DNA of 64,000 nt. It comes from Botryotinia globosa. Lineage: Eukaryota; Ascomycota; Leotiomycetes; Helotiales; Sclerotiniaceae. Position numbers and translations under genes: made by a program. The notes below the pieces were generated by a model that was not told the DNA's origin, did no database searches, and saw nothing but the letters and a program-made list of their open reading frames with translations. Where the stretch lies: positions 1,240,001-1,304,000 of the forward strand of contig RCSZ01000001.1 in assembly GCA_014898425.1 (NCBI GenBank). The letters are read 5' to 3'. Within the stretch, counting starts at the first letter, position 1, and each line of letters starts with the position of its first letter. Below, one piece after another: positions 35,933 to 45,465 of the stretch.

Positions 35933-37366
35933 ATGAGCTCTATTGTTCAGGAATGGGGAGTTCCACTACAAGAACCAAATGATTCTGATAACCTAAGATA
36001 CCTTGAGGAGGTCAAAAAAGAAGTTATAAAGAATGGAATCGTTCGGCCGACGGGGTATAATGTTTCGTTTCATATGAACCCTATGATCGAAAAACATCAT
36101 TTCGGACCAAAACATCCTATGAAACCGTGGCGTTTGACTCTATCAAAAGGATTGATCATGGCATATGGCATGCACGTCGCTATGGATACTTATGTTTCAC
36201 GTGCGGCAACTCAAGAGGAGTTGGAGGATTTCCATACTCACGATTATCTCGAATATCTCAAAAGTGCCAAGGTCGGCCCGCCAGACGAACGTATAGATAC
36301 ACCATACAACCTTGGTAGTTTTGATTGTCCTGTTTTTGATGGACTCTTTAATTATTGTTCCATGTACTCGGGTGCATCGATTGATGCTGCTCGAAGCCTT
36401 TGTAATGGGACTTCAGATATTGCCATAAACTGGTCCGGAGGTTTACATCATGCCAAAAAGGCTGAAGCTTCTGGATTTTGTTATGTGAACGATATTGTAC
36501 TTGCAATACTCCAACTTTTAAGAAAGGTTCCAAGAGTTTTATATATCGATATAGATGTCCACCACGGTGATGGAGTAGAAGAAGCTTTTTGGTCAACAGG
36601 CAGAGTCATGACTGTTTCCTTCCACAAATGGGATCCTGTAAACTTTTTCCCTGGAACCGGCGCTTTAGACGATACCGGCCCGAAAAATGAAAACAACCAA
36701 GGTGCTCATCACGCTGTCAACGTCCCATTGAACGACGGTATAGACGACGAGCAATACATTAGGGTGTTTAAGCAAGTCATTGATAAATGTGTCGAAAAGT
36801 TCCGTCCCGGTGCCATAGTCCTCCAATGTGGAGCCGATTCATTGGCAGGTGATCGCATTGGAACGTTCAATGTTCTTGTTCAGGGCCACGGCGCTTGTGT
36901 TGAGCATGTCAAAGGATATGGTATACCTCTTATGCTTGTAGGAGGAGGCGGTTACACACCTCGAAACGTTGCACGTGCTTGGACAAACGAAACTAGTATT
37001 GCAATTGGCGCAAAGCTAAACGAGGAACTTCCAATGCATACACCCTATCGCGGTCATTTTCGAAATCAATCCTTATACCCTGACCTTACTGAGTTGTTAA
37101 GTGCTAGAGGATCGGTCCCAAAGGGTCAAACTGGAGCCAGAAAGAATCACAATTCCGAGAAAAAAATCAATGACATCGTGTCCAGCATTCATGAACAGCT
37201 GCGCTTTGTAGAACACGCGCCAAGCGTACAAAGTCAAGACCTTCCACCCGATTTAGGAGCTTGGAAACAAGATGTTGAGGATGAGATCAAAGAGGCAAAG
37301 GAGCAAGAAGAGTCATATAGGTTGCAGAGGGAAGAGGGTCTAGGCATTCTTCGAGAGTATGCTTAG
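35933..37366 (+). CDS. hos2: Class I histone deacetylase, Hos2 type
   Basis: A single exon from ATG 35933 to TAG gives 477 residues, the usual length for Hos2/HosA. The arginase-fold deacetylase core is complete: the catalytic His pair GLHHAKK (His 172-173), the zinc ligands in YIDIDVHHGDGVEEAF (Asp 208, His 210), the third Asp in QCGADSLAGDRIG, and the final Tyr in GGGGYTPRNVARAW. The loop FHKWDPVNFFPGTGALDDTG has the extended form of Hos2-type enzymes. The C-terminus is an acidic helix (EDEIKEAKEQEESY). Hos2 is the catalytic subunit of the Set3 complex and removes acetyl groups from H3/H4 in coding regions. It lies head to head with yng2, whose product belongs to the opposing acetyltransferase. 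It has no intron. Confidence 0.95.
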   Translation: MSSIVQEWGVPLQEPNDSDNLRYLEEVKKEVIKNGIVRPTGYNVSFHMNPMIEKHHFGPKHPMKPWRLTLSKGLIMAYGMHVAMDTYVSRAATQEELEDFHTHDYLEYLKSAKVGPPDERIDTPYNLGSFDCPVFDGLFNYCSMYSGASIDAARSLCNGTSDIAINWSGGLHHAKKAEASGFCYVNDIVLAILQLLRKVPRVLYIDIDVHHGDGVEEAFWSTGRVMTVSFHKWDPVNFFPGTGALDDTGPKNENNQGAHHAVNVPLNDGIDDEQYIRVFKQVIDKCVEKFRPGAIVLQCGADSLAGDRIGTFNVLVQGHGACVEHVKGYGIPLMLVGGGGYTPRNVARAWTNETSIAIGAKLNEELPMHTPYRGHFRNQSLYPDLTELLSARGSVPKGQTGARKNHNSEKKINDIVSSIHEQLRFVEHAPSVQSQDLPPDLGAWKQDVEDEIKEAKEQEESYRLQREEGLGILREYA

Positions 37367-37842
37367 ACATGCGAGATTGGTACTTGGAAAGCTATTGGTA
37401 GATCGCTCACGCGTAAGGGGCATATTGCAAAATATTGGTGGCGTTTGGATGGTGCAGGAGTTACAGAGAAGATACCTGAATTTTGGAAGCGGAATTTTTG
37501 ATAGTATTGAAAACCATGAAATTATACCCAGTCATGATCATGACAAAAGGGAGGAGGGCATACACGTGGTCGTTGCCAGGCTGTGAATAGGTCACAAAGT
37601 AGAAAATACAATTTCAGCTATTTGTGTATCCACGACTTTAAGTCAAACCATCTTCTTGTAATTGTTTATAATTATTCTAATTACCATTATGTTTATTATC
37701 TGAGTATTCTATAAGCTACCCGAGCCACTCTATCAAATACCATTCTGTGAGTAAACGCCGTAACCGTCATTCTCCACTCCGCCCATGATTACTCTATTCG
37801 TTTAGTGTTTGATTTCACTCCAACTTCACTGCTTCTCAATGT
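37367..37842. other. Convergent spacer between hos2 and the Ngi1-like gene
   Basis: About 480 bases of AT-rich sequence hold both 3' UTRs. No supported gene or repeat. Confidence 0.4.
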
Positions 37843-38718
37843 TCAAATACTTCCCGTCACTTTCTTCACAAATTCAGGGGCCGGATCATATAGCATAACG
37901 TGGAAATGCTCTACCGCATGTATCGACTTCAAGCTTCGCCAATTCCTGAACCAAATTACCTATCAATGAAATTCTTCATCAGCTTTCTTCACATGACAGA
38001 CGAGACGATAGATACGCAGGCGAATTACCAGGTAGTCAATACAAGGCCAAGTAAATAACACAAAATGTCACTCGCATACAGATATAGAGTAATCCATACC
38101 TCAGTATACATGGAAAATAAAGGGAAAAGAAAATCAAAGAAAAAGAAAAGAAAAACAGTAACTCACATTCTCACCTCCACACTTCTCTCCAAACACGCGA
38201 TCCACCCACGACTGAATTTCCCTCTTCACATCATCCCTCGTATCGCCGGTCTCCAGATCATCCTCCAGCGCGAATTTCGTCCACACGACCAAATGGACGA
38301 TTTTCTCATCAATAGCATAGGGCCAATCATTGAATAAAATTTTGTATTCATCCTCATTGCGAAACGGGGCATCGGGGGCACACAAATGGGCATCGGGCCA
38401 CCGCAGTTTCTCGTCGAGGATGAAGCGCATCATGGAGCCGTGGGATTGCTTGATGGCGTAGCAGTATTCGAGATATTTGCGCAGCTGCGAGGGTTGGCGC
38501 TGGAAGAGATGGAGCCGGTTGGTGCGGATCAGGTCGCGCACGGCGGGCCAGCTGAGCGTGCGCGCGGCCGAGTCGGGCGTGAGCAGAATGTGTATGTCTT
38601 TTTCCGAGAGGGATTGCAGGGCGGGCGGACAGTGCGTCGTGTGCGCCGTGGAGGGGATGTTGGTTTGCCAGTAGTGGTGGGTGGGACAGGGGGTGGGGGT
38701 GGGGGTTATGCTACCCAT
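37843..38718 (-). CDS. N-acetylglucosamine-induced protein 1-like (DUF3605)
   Basis: Two exons, 38718-38167 and 37959-37843, flank a 207-nt intron (GTGAGT..ATAG) and give 222 residues. Typical family blocks are [37 protein letters not shown] and [20 protein letters not shown], then [13 protein letters not shown]. After the splice come [20 protein letters not shown] and a short closing segment [15 protein letters not shown]. The splice is fixed by the conserved WF-x-NW-x-(S/A)LKS-x-x-x-x-EHFHV motif. The name comes from a yeast gene induced by GlcNAc; the biochemical function is unknown. The intron contains an A/G-rich run on the plus strand (AAAGAAAA near 38125-38155). Confidence 0.85.
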
Positions 38719-38902
38719 GTTTTTTGGGAGGTGACAAGGTGGGTGGTGGTGGTAGATGGTGGATGGTGGTGGTAACTGGTAAGCGACGGGATGGATGGTG
38801 GATGGTGGATGGGGATAGGATGGATGAAATGGATAAATTGGAAATAGATTGAAGATGTGGGGGTGATGGATGGATGGATGGATGGGGGAGGGAAGGAAGG
38901 AC

Positions 38903-38904
38903 TT

Positions 38905-38935
<31 letters not shown>

Positions 38936-38953
38936 TTTGTTTGTTTGTTTGTT
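38903..38953. repeat. (TTTA)n then (TTTG)n microsatellite
   Basis: About nine TTTA units continue directly into about four TTTG units. Confidence 0.9.
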
Positions 38954-39337
38954 TTTATGGTGTGGTGTGAAATCAAGGAAAGTGAGTGGTTGTGTTCACC
39001 CAACTGGTGTGTGGTTGGTACAGAACAGACAGAGGATTAGCACTGTATGGCTGGGTTGCTAGGAGACATTTTACAAATGTGTGTTGGGATACGCGTGTGC
39101 TATCTTTTAGATATTAGCATGAGGACAACTCATAGGGATTTGATTCTGATGATCTTTGACGGACTGAGTGCATAGACAGACGCTTAGATACAATGGGAAG
39201 CTTGTCCTCTCTCTACCTTTGAACCACCAGGTGAACTTGACCCCTTTCTTCGCTACCGGAGCTCCTAGGTATAGCTTTCCCCTCAAGATCTCTGCAGCTA
39301 TTCTCCCGATGCTTCAGATGTCTGGCACTGATACTTC

Positions 39338-39377
39338 TGTGTATATAGTATATATAGTATATATAGTATATATAGTA
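39338..39377. repeat. GTATATATA tandem repeat
   Basis: Four units of about 10 bp, each with a TATATA core. Confidence 0.85.
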
Positions 39378-40401
39378 GCTTATTACAAAGTATCTCATTC
39401 CACATGCAACAAACGAATGAATGCAAGCCCTACCTGGACACCTCGGGTTTGACATTTATTGGATGTTGATGTCACACATTCATCATCAATATATTTGTGA
39501 CTGACGTGATTGGCTCCTGAAATGGTGGTAACTTGCATCGTTGCATCGCCATGACTCCGCTCTCATTTCCTGGGCTGGCTCATCTCAGGTTACGAACTTA
39601 CAATTTATGGATTATGGATTATGGCCTGGACTTTGAAGGTTCAACGTCAACGGTATTGCGTGCTGCTTTTATGTGAGAGTGATTGGATTTGCTTACGTTA
39701 CCTAGGTAGATTCACTTTGTTTTACATATTGTGGGAAATTCGAATAGATGGAAAGATTAAAGCAGCATCCAACCACTTTTTTCCTTCTTTCTTTGTAAAT
39801 TGTTCACATCCAGGGTTCCTTCCTGTTTGTATCAATAAGTATGAAATAGAAGCCTGCCCAGCACCGAGTAATAACTTGATAAGAATCATATTATTCATTC
39901 ACTCACTCAACCTCACATAAACACACACACACACTCTCTCTCTCTCTTTATTTACAAAACATTTGAATGTTGATCGGAAAGTTGAAGCTTGCTTTCTTTC
40001 TACCTACTCCGTATATTTCACTCTTCTGTTGTCCTATCGTCGTTCCCTTTTTCCAGTTTTGAAATCGCATTGATACAGAGATCAGATCAATTACACTCTC
40101 TCTTTTGAACTCTAAAGCAATTGGAGCAGGCACCGTGCCGCGACTTTACCATACCTACCTAGGTACACATTCTTTCGTGTGGTGTTGAATATCTGGATTG
40201 GGTTAGAGACTAGTCTTGAACCATTACACTCACTTTCGCATTCGACTTAACAACCAAACTCAACTTTCCGAATATTCCCAACCTCGAGATTATCTTTTCT
40301 AATATAAGAAAGGTCGCATGAAAGTCTACGTTTCAGTCAACTTCTGATCCGATTACACAACACAATCTTTATTTACCAGATACCCACTCCAACACAACAC
40401 A

Positions 40402-40962
40402 ATGGGAGGCAAGCCACGCAATTTCGGGATGAAGGAACATCGTCCTTCACCATTGAAACAAGAAGTCTCGCAGAGACCCATCTCTATGCAATCGCCCAGT
40501 ATGGGTTTGGTGAGAGATCCCATGTTTTGGAAGAGGTTCTCGACGGCGGTACATATGTCGGAGGTGGATTTGAAGGAGCTGGAGAGTGGATTTGCTAGTG
40601 AGAGTGTGGAGAGAAAGAATTCTTATGGGTAGGTCTTTTGATATGTTTTTTTCTGTAGATCGTGGATTGTTGTATCATTTACGGATTGTGAGTTGGACAA
40701 TGGGGAGATGGGAGGTGAGGTGGAGGGAGGATCAAGTAATTGAACGAATGAACAGGAGTATATGCGTATAGAGGAATGGAATGAAGGATTTTTGCTAACC
40801 ATGTTGTGTGGAAATAGTGGAGGTGAAGATTGGCTGGATCAACAGTATAAGGAGAAACGCCGATGTCGCTTCATCTGTGTTGGAGTCACAATCTTGGTGT
40901 CTATTCTCGTGGCTGCTGCTGTGGTAGTGGTGTTGTATTTCACGGGAAGAATACACTTTTAA
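40402..40962 (+). CDS. Small tail-anchored-type membrane protein, unknown function
   Basis: Two exons, 40402-40628 and 40818-40962, flank a 189-nt intron and give 123 residues. The head is basic and polar (MGGKPRNFGMKEHRPSPLK), followed by an amphipathic FWKRFSTAVHMSE stretch. After the splice a WLDQQYKEKRRCRFIC motif leads straight into one C-terminal hydrophobic span (VGVTILVSILVAAAVVVVLYF) and six residues. This is the layout of a tail-anchored protein or a type II single-span protein. Similar short Pezizomycotina proteins with a WL-x-Q/KQ-x-x-(K/R)-(S/R)-RR-C start to the span are common, but I know of no function. The long pyrimidine-rich leader before the ATG supports it being transcribed. 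Confidence 0.65.
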
Positions 40963-42016
40963 TGTTGAGGCGTCTCAATGGAAAGGACGGATGAATGAAA
41001 CGAAAAGGAAACTGACCTCTTCGAAACAACTTTTGACGATACGTTATGACATGATACGACAATGATAATGGAATGGCACTTTAGATGGGAGGAAATAGAA
41101 TTCGATTCGACAGGTTCGACGGCATGACAATAACGAACTCAATGGTGCGGATATTTACTGTGCGCGAACTTTTGCGAAGAATTACTTGTCCCTGCTTCGA
41201 TTTGGAGGAACAAGTGGTGAATGGATGGACGGATGAGAAGTTTGCAATAGGCGATGCGATGGAAAGTATGAGTATGTATGCATGGTTATATTTTGATATG
41301 TCTATCATACCGGAGTCTTAGGGAATATGGAATGGATCGCAAATTGTATCTGTCGCTATAAAATCACAATTGCTGGATGGGTTTATCGTCTATAATGTCG
41401 ATGCTCATTGTGCTTGGTTTGGATTGAGATGGATGCATAGAAAGATGGGTATGGAATGGAAGGGGTGGGACCGGACGGGGTGGAATGAAGAAAAGACAGT
41501 GCTGGGATTGGTATTTGTATGTATACAGATATTGATGACTGGCTACTGGTAGAATGGAGGGAAATAGATAAAAGCAAACCAATCAATAATAAAAAACATG
41601 TTAAAACTTTATTGGAGATTCAGAAAGAGAGATTGTGAAATCGATATGACTAGACCTATTACTTTTTCCTGGAAGGAAGACTTATCTTTGTGGAGTATTT
41701 TGTATGTTTTGGGTGTAGGTATTCTTATAGGAAATTTTGCAATAAAAAAGACGTGGGAGTTTGTGATGGATGATAGATGATGGATGATGCATCATAGGGG
41801 TAGGTAGATAAGTAGGTACTGTAGGTATCAAGTATGAAAGTAAGTAAGTGAATCTTTTATCAAGAAGAGAAGAGAAGAGAACTGAATGCTTTGTATTGGA
41901 GAGATGCAGATGGAGAGATGGTATGGATAGTATTAGTATGGGATTGGATGGATAGATAGATGCATAGGATAGAATAGGAGAATAGGAGAGGATAGATTCA
42001 TAGGCGAAAGAGCGGT

Positions 42017-42044
42017 CAGGACAGGACAGGACAGGACAGGACAG
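42017..42044. repeat. (AGGAC)n microsatellite
   Basis: Five to six tandem AGGAC units in the gene-poor region. Confidence 0.9.
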
Positions 42045-42498
42045 GTCAGGTAAGTTGGATCGGATCGCTTCGGTTCCACCTAGTTGGAGAGGGAGTCTGG
42101 AGGAGAAAGGGATACTGTAGGTTCTCCTATACCGTATACGGTAGCTCGGTAGCTCGGTAGCTAGGTAGCTAGGTATTTATTATAATTTAGGCGTGCGTGT
42201 GCACTGTACCGTATACGAAGGACCGTGGATCATAGACCGCGTTTCAATGTTCAATGTTCGAGACGTGGTGAATGTGCTTCGTATCTGGAAAGGTAGCAAG
42301 CATCATAGATTCATAGTATGTAGGAAATAGGGATTTTTCTGGACTTTTCAGAACTTTTCAGAACCTTTCAATGGGGTCGCTGGTGGGGAAGCGGGACGGG
42401 GACTAGGTATGTAGTGAGTGCTATTGCGATCAACTATACGAATCATTGAATGGAACGAACACGTCTTTTATGTCTCAATGTCTCATTTGATATTGGGA

Positions 42499-42531
<33 letters not shown>

Positions 42532-43583
42532 GAAGAAGGCACCGAAGAGGACCGCTTCGGACCATGCCGGTGTTCCTGTGTGCGTGTGTCTGTGAAGCGT
42601 TGAAGTTTGGGATGGGACTACGTGTTAGGAACGTAGGATTGTGGAAGGAGTGGGTGGGTGGGTTTGTATGTGAAGGGTCCGATGTATCATGTATGTAGGT
42701 ACGTTGGTTGCAAGGGGAGTGTGTTAAGGGTAGTCCCTTTTGAGAAATCGATCTCGCTTCTCGACCTAGAACTTGAAGGCATCGCAGGCTAGAAGCTGTG
42801 TAGAAGAATACCTAGGGACTGGTGAGAAGCTAGAAAGTCATCAATCACACGTGATGGAGCTATTTCATGCACGACTTGAATCCGCCGAGCCTCTCATCTC
42901 ATCTGTTGATTCGACGGATATTTATGCATGTCTCATCCTAAAATGCGATATGCAACAAAAAACGTTATCGGAAAGGAACGTTGCTACTCATGGTGTGATA
43001 TTTCTCTTGAACATCACGTGTATTTATGATATCTCCTTGGGTACTTTTGCGTGAGTCTGGCGTTAGGTTGGTTGAACTTTGCGTGTTTAGTTGATGGTAT
43101 AGATAGCTGGAGGTACCTAGTAGATATATTGGTAAATATGGATAGATCACTTCAACTTGAAGAAATGTTGAGATGTGTAACCTTAATGAATCAAAATGAT
43201 ATGTTTGGAAGCCATAGTTACACAAGATGGCTCGCTGGGTTCCTAGATAAGGCTGGATGAGACGCAAATAATTTATTATTACCATTGAGAAACCCCACGT
43301 GGAAATTGTAGACGTGGACATTGAAACGTGGAAGTCACCTATGAATGAAATTATCGTCCCTTCCTCCCTTCCTCCCTCCCTCGAATGCGACAAGAAGGTT
43401 AAAAGGAGATTCTTCAAATCGCATTTGGATTAACTTGGAAGTCGCTAGGAGCTCGCTCGTATTTGGGTGATCTCTTTTGGCGTCGGAAATGTGCCACATT
43501 GACAATTTTGACAGTTCCAAGGTTCGTGTAAGTAATCTGAATTTGTGGCTTTCTCAAATGTACCGGACAGGGTAAAATATGTT

Positions 43584-43836
43584 GTGTAAGTGGAATAAGT
43601 GTAAGTGTATATATGTCTAAGTGTATATATGTGTAAGTGGAATAAGTGTAAGTGTATATATGTCTAAGTGTATATATGTCTAACTGTATATATGTCTAAG
43701 TGTATATATGTCTAACTGTATATATGTCTAACTGTATATATGTCTAACTGTATATATGTCTAAGTGTATATATGTCTAAATATATATATGTCTAAGTGTA
43801 TATACATCTAAGTGTATATATGTTTAAGTGGAATAA
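43584..43836. repeat. 16-bp minisatellite, unit GTCTAAGTGTATATAT
   Basis: About ten clear units and two variants (with ACATCTA and GTTTAA) in tandem. Position 6 of the unit alternates between G and C (CTAAG or CTAAC) and one unit has CTAAA. The left end contains two copies of a longer block with AAGTGGAATAAGTG, and the right end closes with the same GTGGAATAA word, so the array is flanked by a second motif. Confidence 0.9.
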
Positions 43837-44502
43837 TAAGTGTACGAGTGTAATAAGTGTCCACAGTGCTCTCTTACTTTAACCTTCAGCCTTTTCGAAT
43901 AGAAGCTGCGGCTCATCATAGCACAATGTTACTTCGTACAGAGTAGATGGTAATAAAACTAATAAGTGGCTCCATCGGCCCCATTCACCAGGTGGTTGAA
44001 AGTTTAATAAACCCAGGGCTCTCTCCGTGATCCTCAGAAAAGACTGGACGCCATCGACAAATATTATTACATGTATATTCCAAAAATCAATAACAATTGA
44101 TTTTCATCGTTTGATCTTCTTCAAACTTTTGAATGAAATACGGTTTTGATTCAATTCGATGTTTGATAGTTTTTGCAGAATCAAAACAGTGACATGTTGT
44201 CTTGAAGTCGATTTTTCTTTTTCTTCACGATTGTCATTCTGGTATTCTGGTGTCTGGCTCTTCGTCAGGGTCGCAGGAACCCCTTTTTCTTCGCGACTGA
44301 GAGAACTCAGAACGGAAAATCCAAAGAAGAAGCTAAAGTGGAATCTAGAGCTGGAGTTCTCCATAGTAAATATGATAGTTTGGGTCTTAGATCCATGGTG
44401 GAGATATCTGACGGCGATGAATATTCCATAACAGCATACCTAATTAGTTGGGTACAACTGGACCGGGTCAATATGGACCAAGAGGTTAGGTGGCTGTATG
44501 AG

Positions 44503-44583
44503 TATAGAGAATGTATACATACCATCGTATGTATAGTATAGAGAATGTATACATACCATCGTATGTATAGGATAGAGAATGTA
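44503..44583. repeat. 34-bp direct repeat with internal hairpin
   Basis: Two full copies and a partial third. Each full copy contains the perfect inverted repeat TATACATAC-CATC-GTATGTATA (44514-44535 and 44548-44569), a 9-bp stem with a 4-base loop. Confidence 0.85.
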
Positions 44584-45130
44584 ACTTAGCACGATGAAAA
44601 ACCGGAAAAGGGTCGTAGTAACACCAATAATATCCATGCCACATGTAAGTCTAGATGATCTGTAATTGTTGAATTCGTTCAATTTATCCACGTCTTTGGG
44701 ATTTCGTGCCACAACATGAATCTGTCCATGCAACACCGTGGATTCTTTGGGTGGTAGACGTAACAACATTTCATGATCCTAGTATGAAAGCACCCCTCCC
44801 TCTTATTAGCCAAACTAGCTACTACCTGCTACCACCTATCGTACTACACCTACTTACTAATTACTACCTACCTCCTACCTCCTACGGTCCTACCTCCCAC
44901 CTCCTACCTCCTACCTCCCACCTCCCACCTCCCTACCTAGTAACTACCAACTCCCAACTCCCAACTACCAACAACCAACTACTGCCCTGCCCTGCCCAGC
45001 CCCTCAACCTTTCCCCCGAACATATTTTATATTATTTCACTTCCTAATTTCAGAGCTAAGAGGAACCAACTCATTGCCTAGGTATGTACAACTACGAGCA
45101 CTACGAGCACTACGAGGCACCATCTGAACG

Positions 45131-45138
45131 TATATAAA
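45131..45138 (+). promoter_or_regulatory. TATA box of the UGP1 gene
   Basis: TATATAAA lies 335 bp before the start codon at 45466. Allowing for the predicted 129-nt leader intron, it is about 200 bases upstream in the mature leader. It sits to the right of the nearly G-free tract, with CT-rich sequence after it where transcription would start. Confidence 0.5.
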
Positions 45139-45245
45139 GGAGTCAACATTTCCATCTTGACACACTTGCTTCTTTGACTTGATATCTTCTCTCGTGTGTT
45201 TATTGCGTGTAAATACCTTCTTCTTCTTGTCTTGAAATTCTAAAA

Positions 45246-45374
45246 GTAAGTGTCCGAATTATCACTTCCTTGGCTTTGGCGGGGCACAGCAACTTCACAC
45301 CAGATTTCCCTGTCGTGCTAAATATTCACCGTGTTGATCATATCGCCTAACTGACCTTCTCTTTCCCCTCATAG
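45246..45374 (+). other. Probable 5' UTR intron of UGP1
   Basis: AAAAG|GTAAGT-like donor at 45246 (AAAAGTAAGTGT), branch-like CCTAACTGAC, pyrimidine tract, and acceptor CTCATAG ending at 45374. It precedes the start codon by 92 bases. Highly expressed fungal genes often have such leader introns. Confidence 0.5.
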
Positions 45375-45465
45375 AAAGCTTAGATTGCTTCTCCTCTTCC
45401 TTAACATACCCAACCATTTACTTCTTTTCACGAATCTTCGAATATCTTCAAAATCATAATACAAA

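Larger units (their letters stand above)
38719..40401. other. Intergenic with many simple repeats
   Basis: About 1.7 kb. It holds GGTGGTGGT/GGAT repeats (about 38740-38885), a TTTA run (38903-38938) passing into TTTG, a GTATATATA array (39338-39377), (AC)n followed by (TC)n (39920-39947), and two perfect TACCTAGGTA palindromes (39699-39708 and 40156-40165). No gene is supported. The right-hand 250 bases suit a 5' UTR. Confidence 0.5.
40963..45465. other. Gene-poor, repeat-rich 4.5-kb region
   Basis: No supported gene on either strand; frames here are below 115 codons and lack domains. It holds an AGGAC microsatellite (42017-42044), GGTAGCTC/GGTAGCTA repeats (42142-42176), TATGTG repeats (42499-42532), a 16-bp minisatellite (43584-43836), a 34-bp hairpin-bearing duplication (44503-44583), a nearly G-free pyrimidine-rich tract (44785-45030), and the UGP1 promoter and 5' UTR at the right end. 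Confidence 0.6.

Noticed and set aside
41598..41780. 60-codon plus-strand ATG frame with one hydrophobic stretch
   Set aside because: It sits in the repeat-rich desert, has no splice partner or leader features and is within the length expected by chance in AT-rich DNA.
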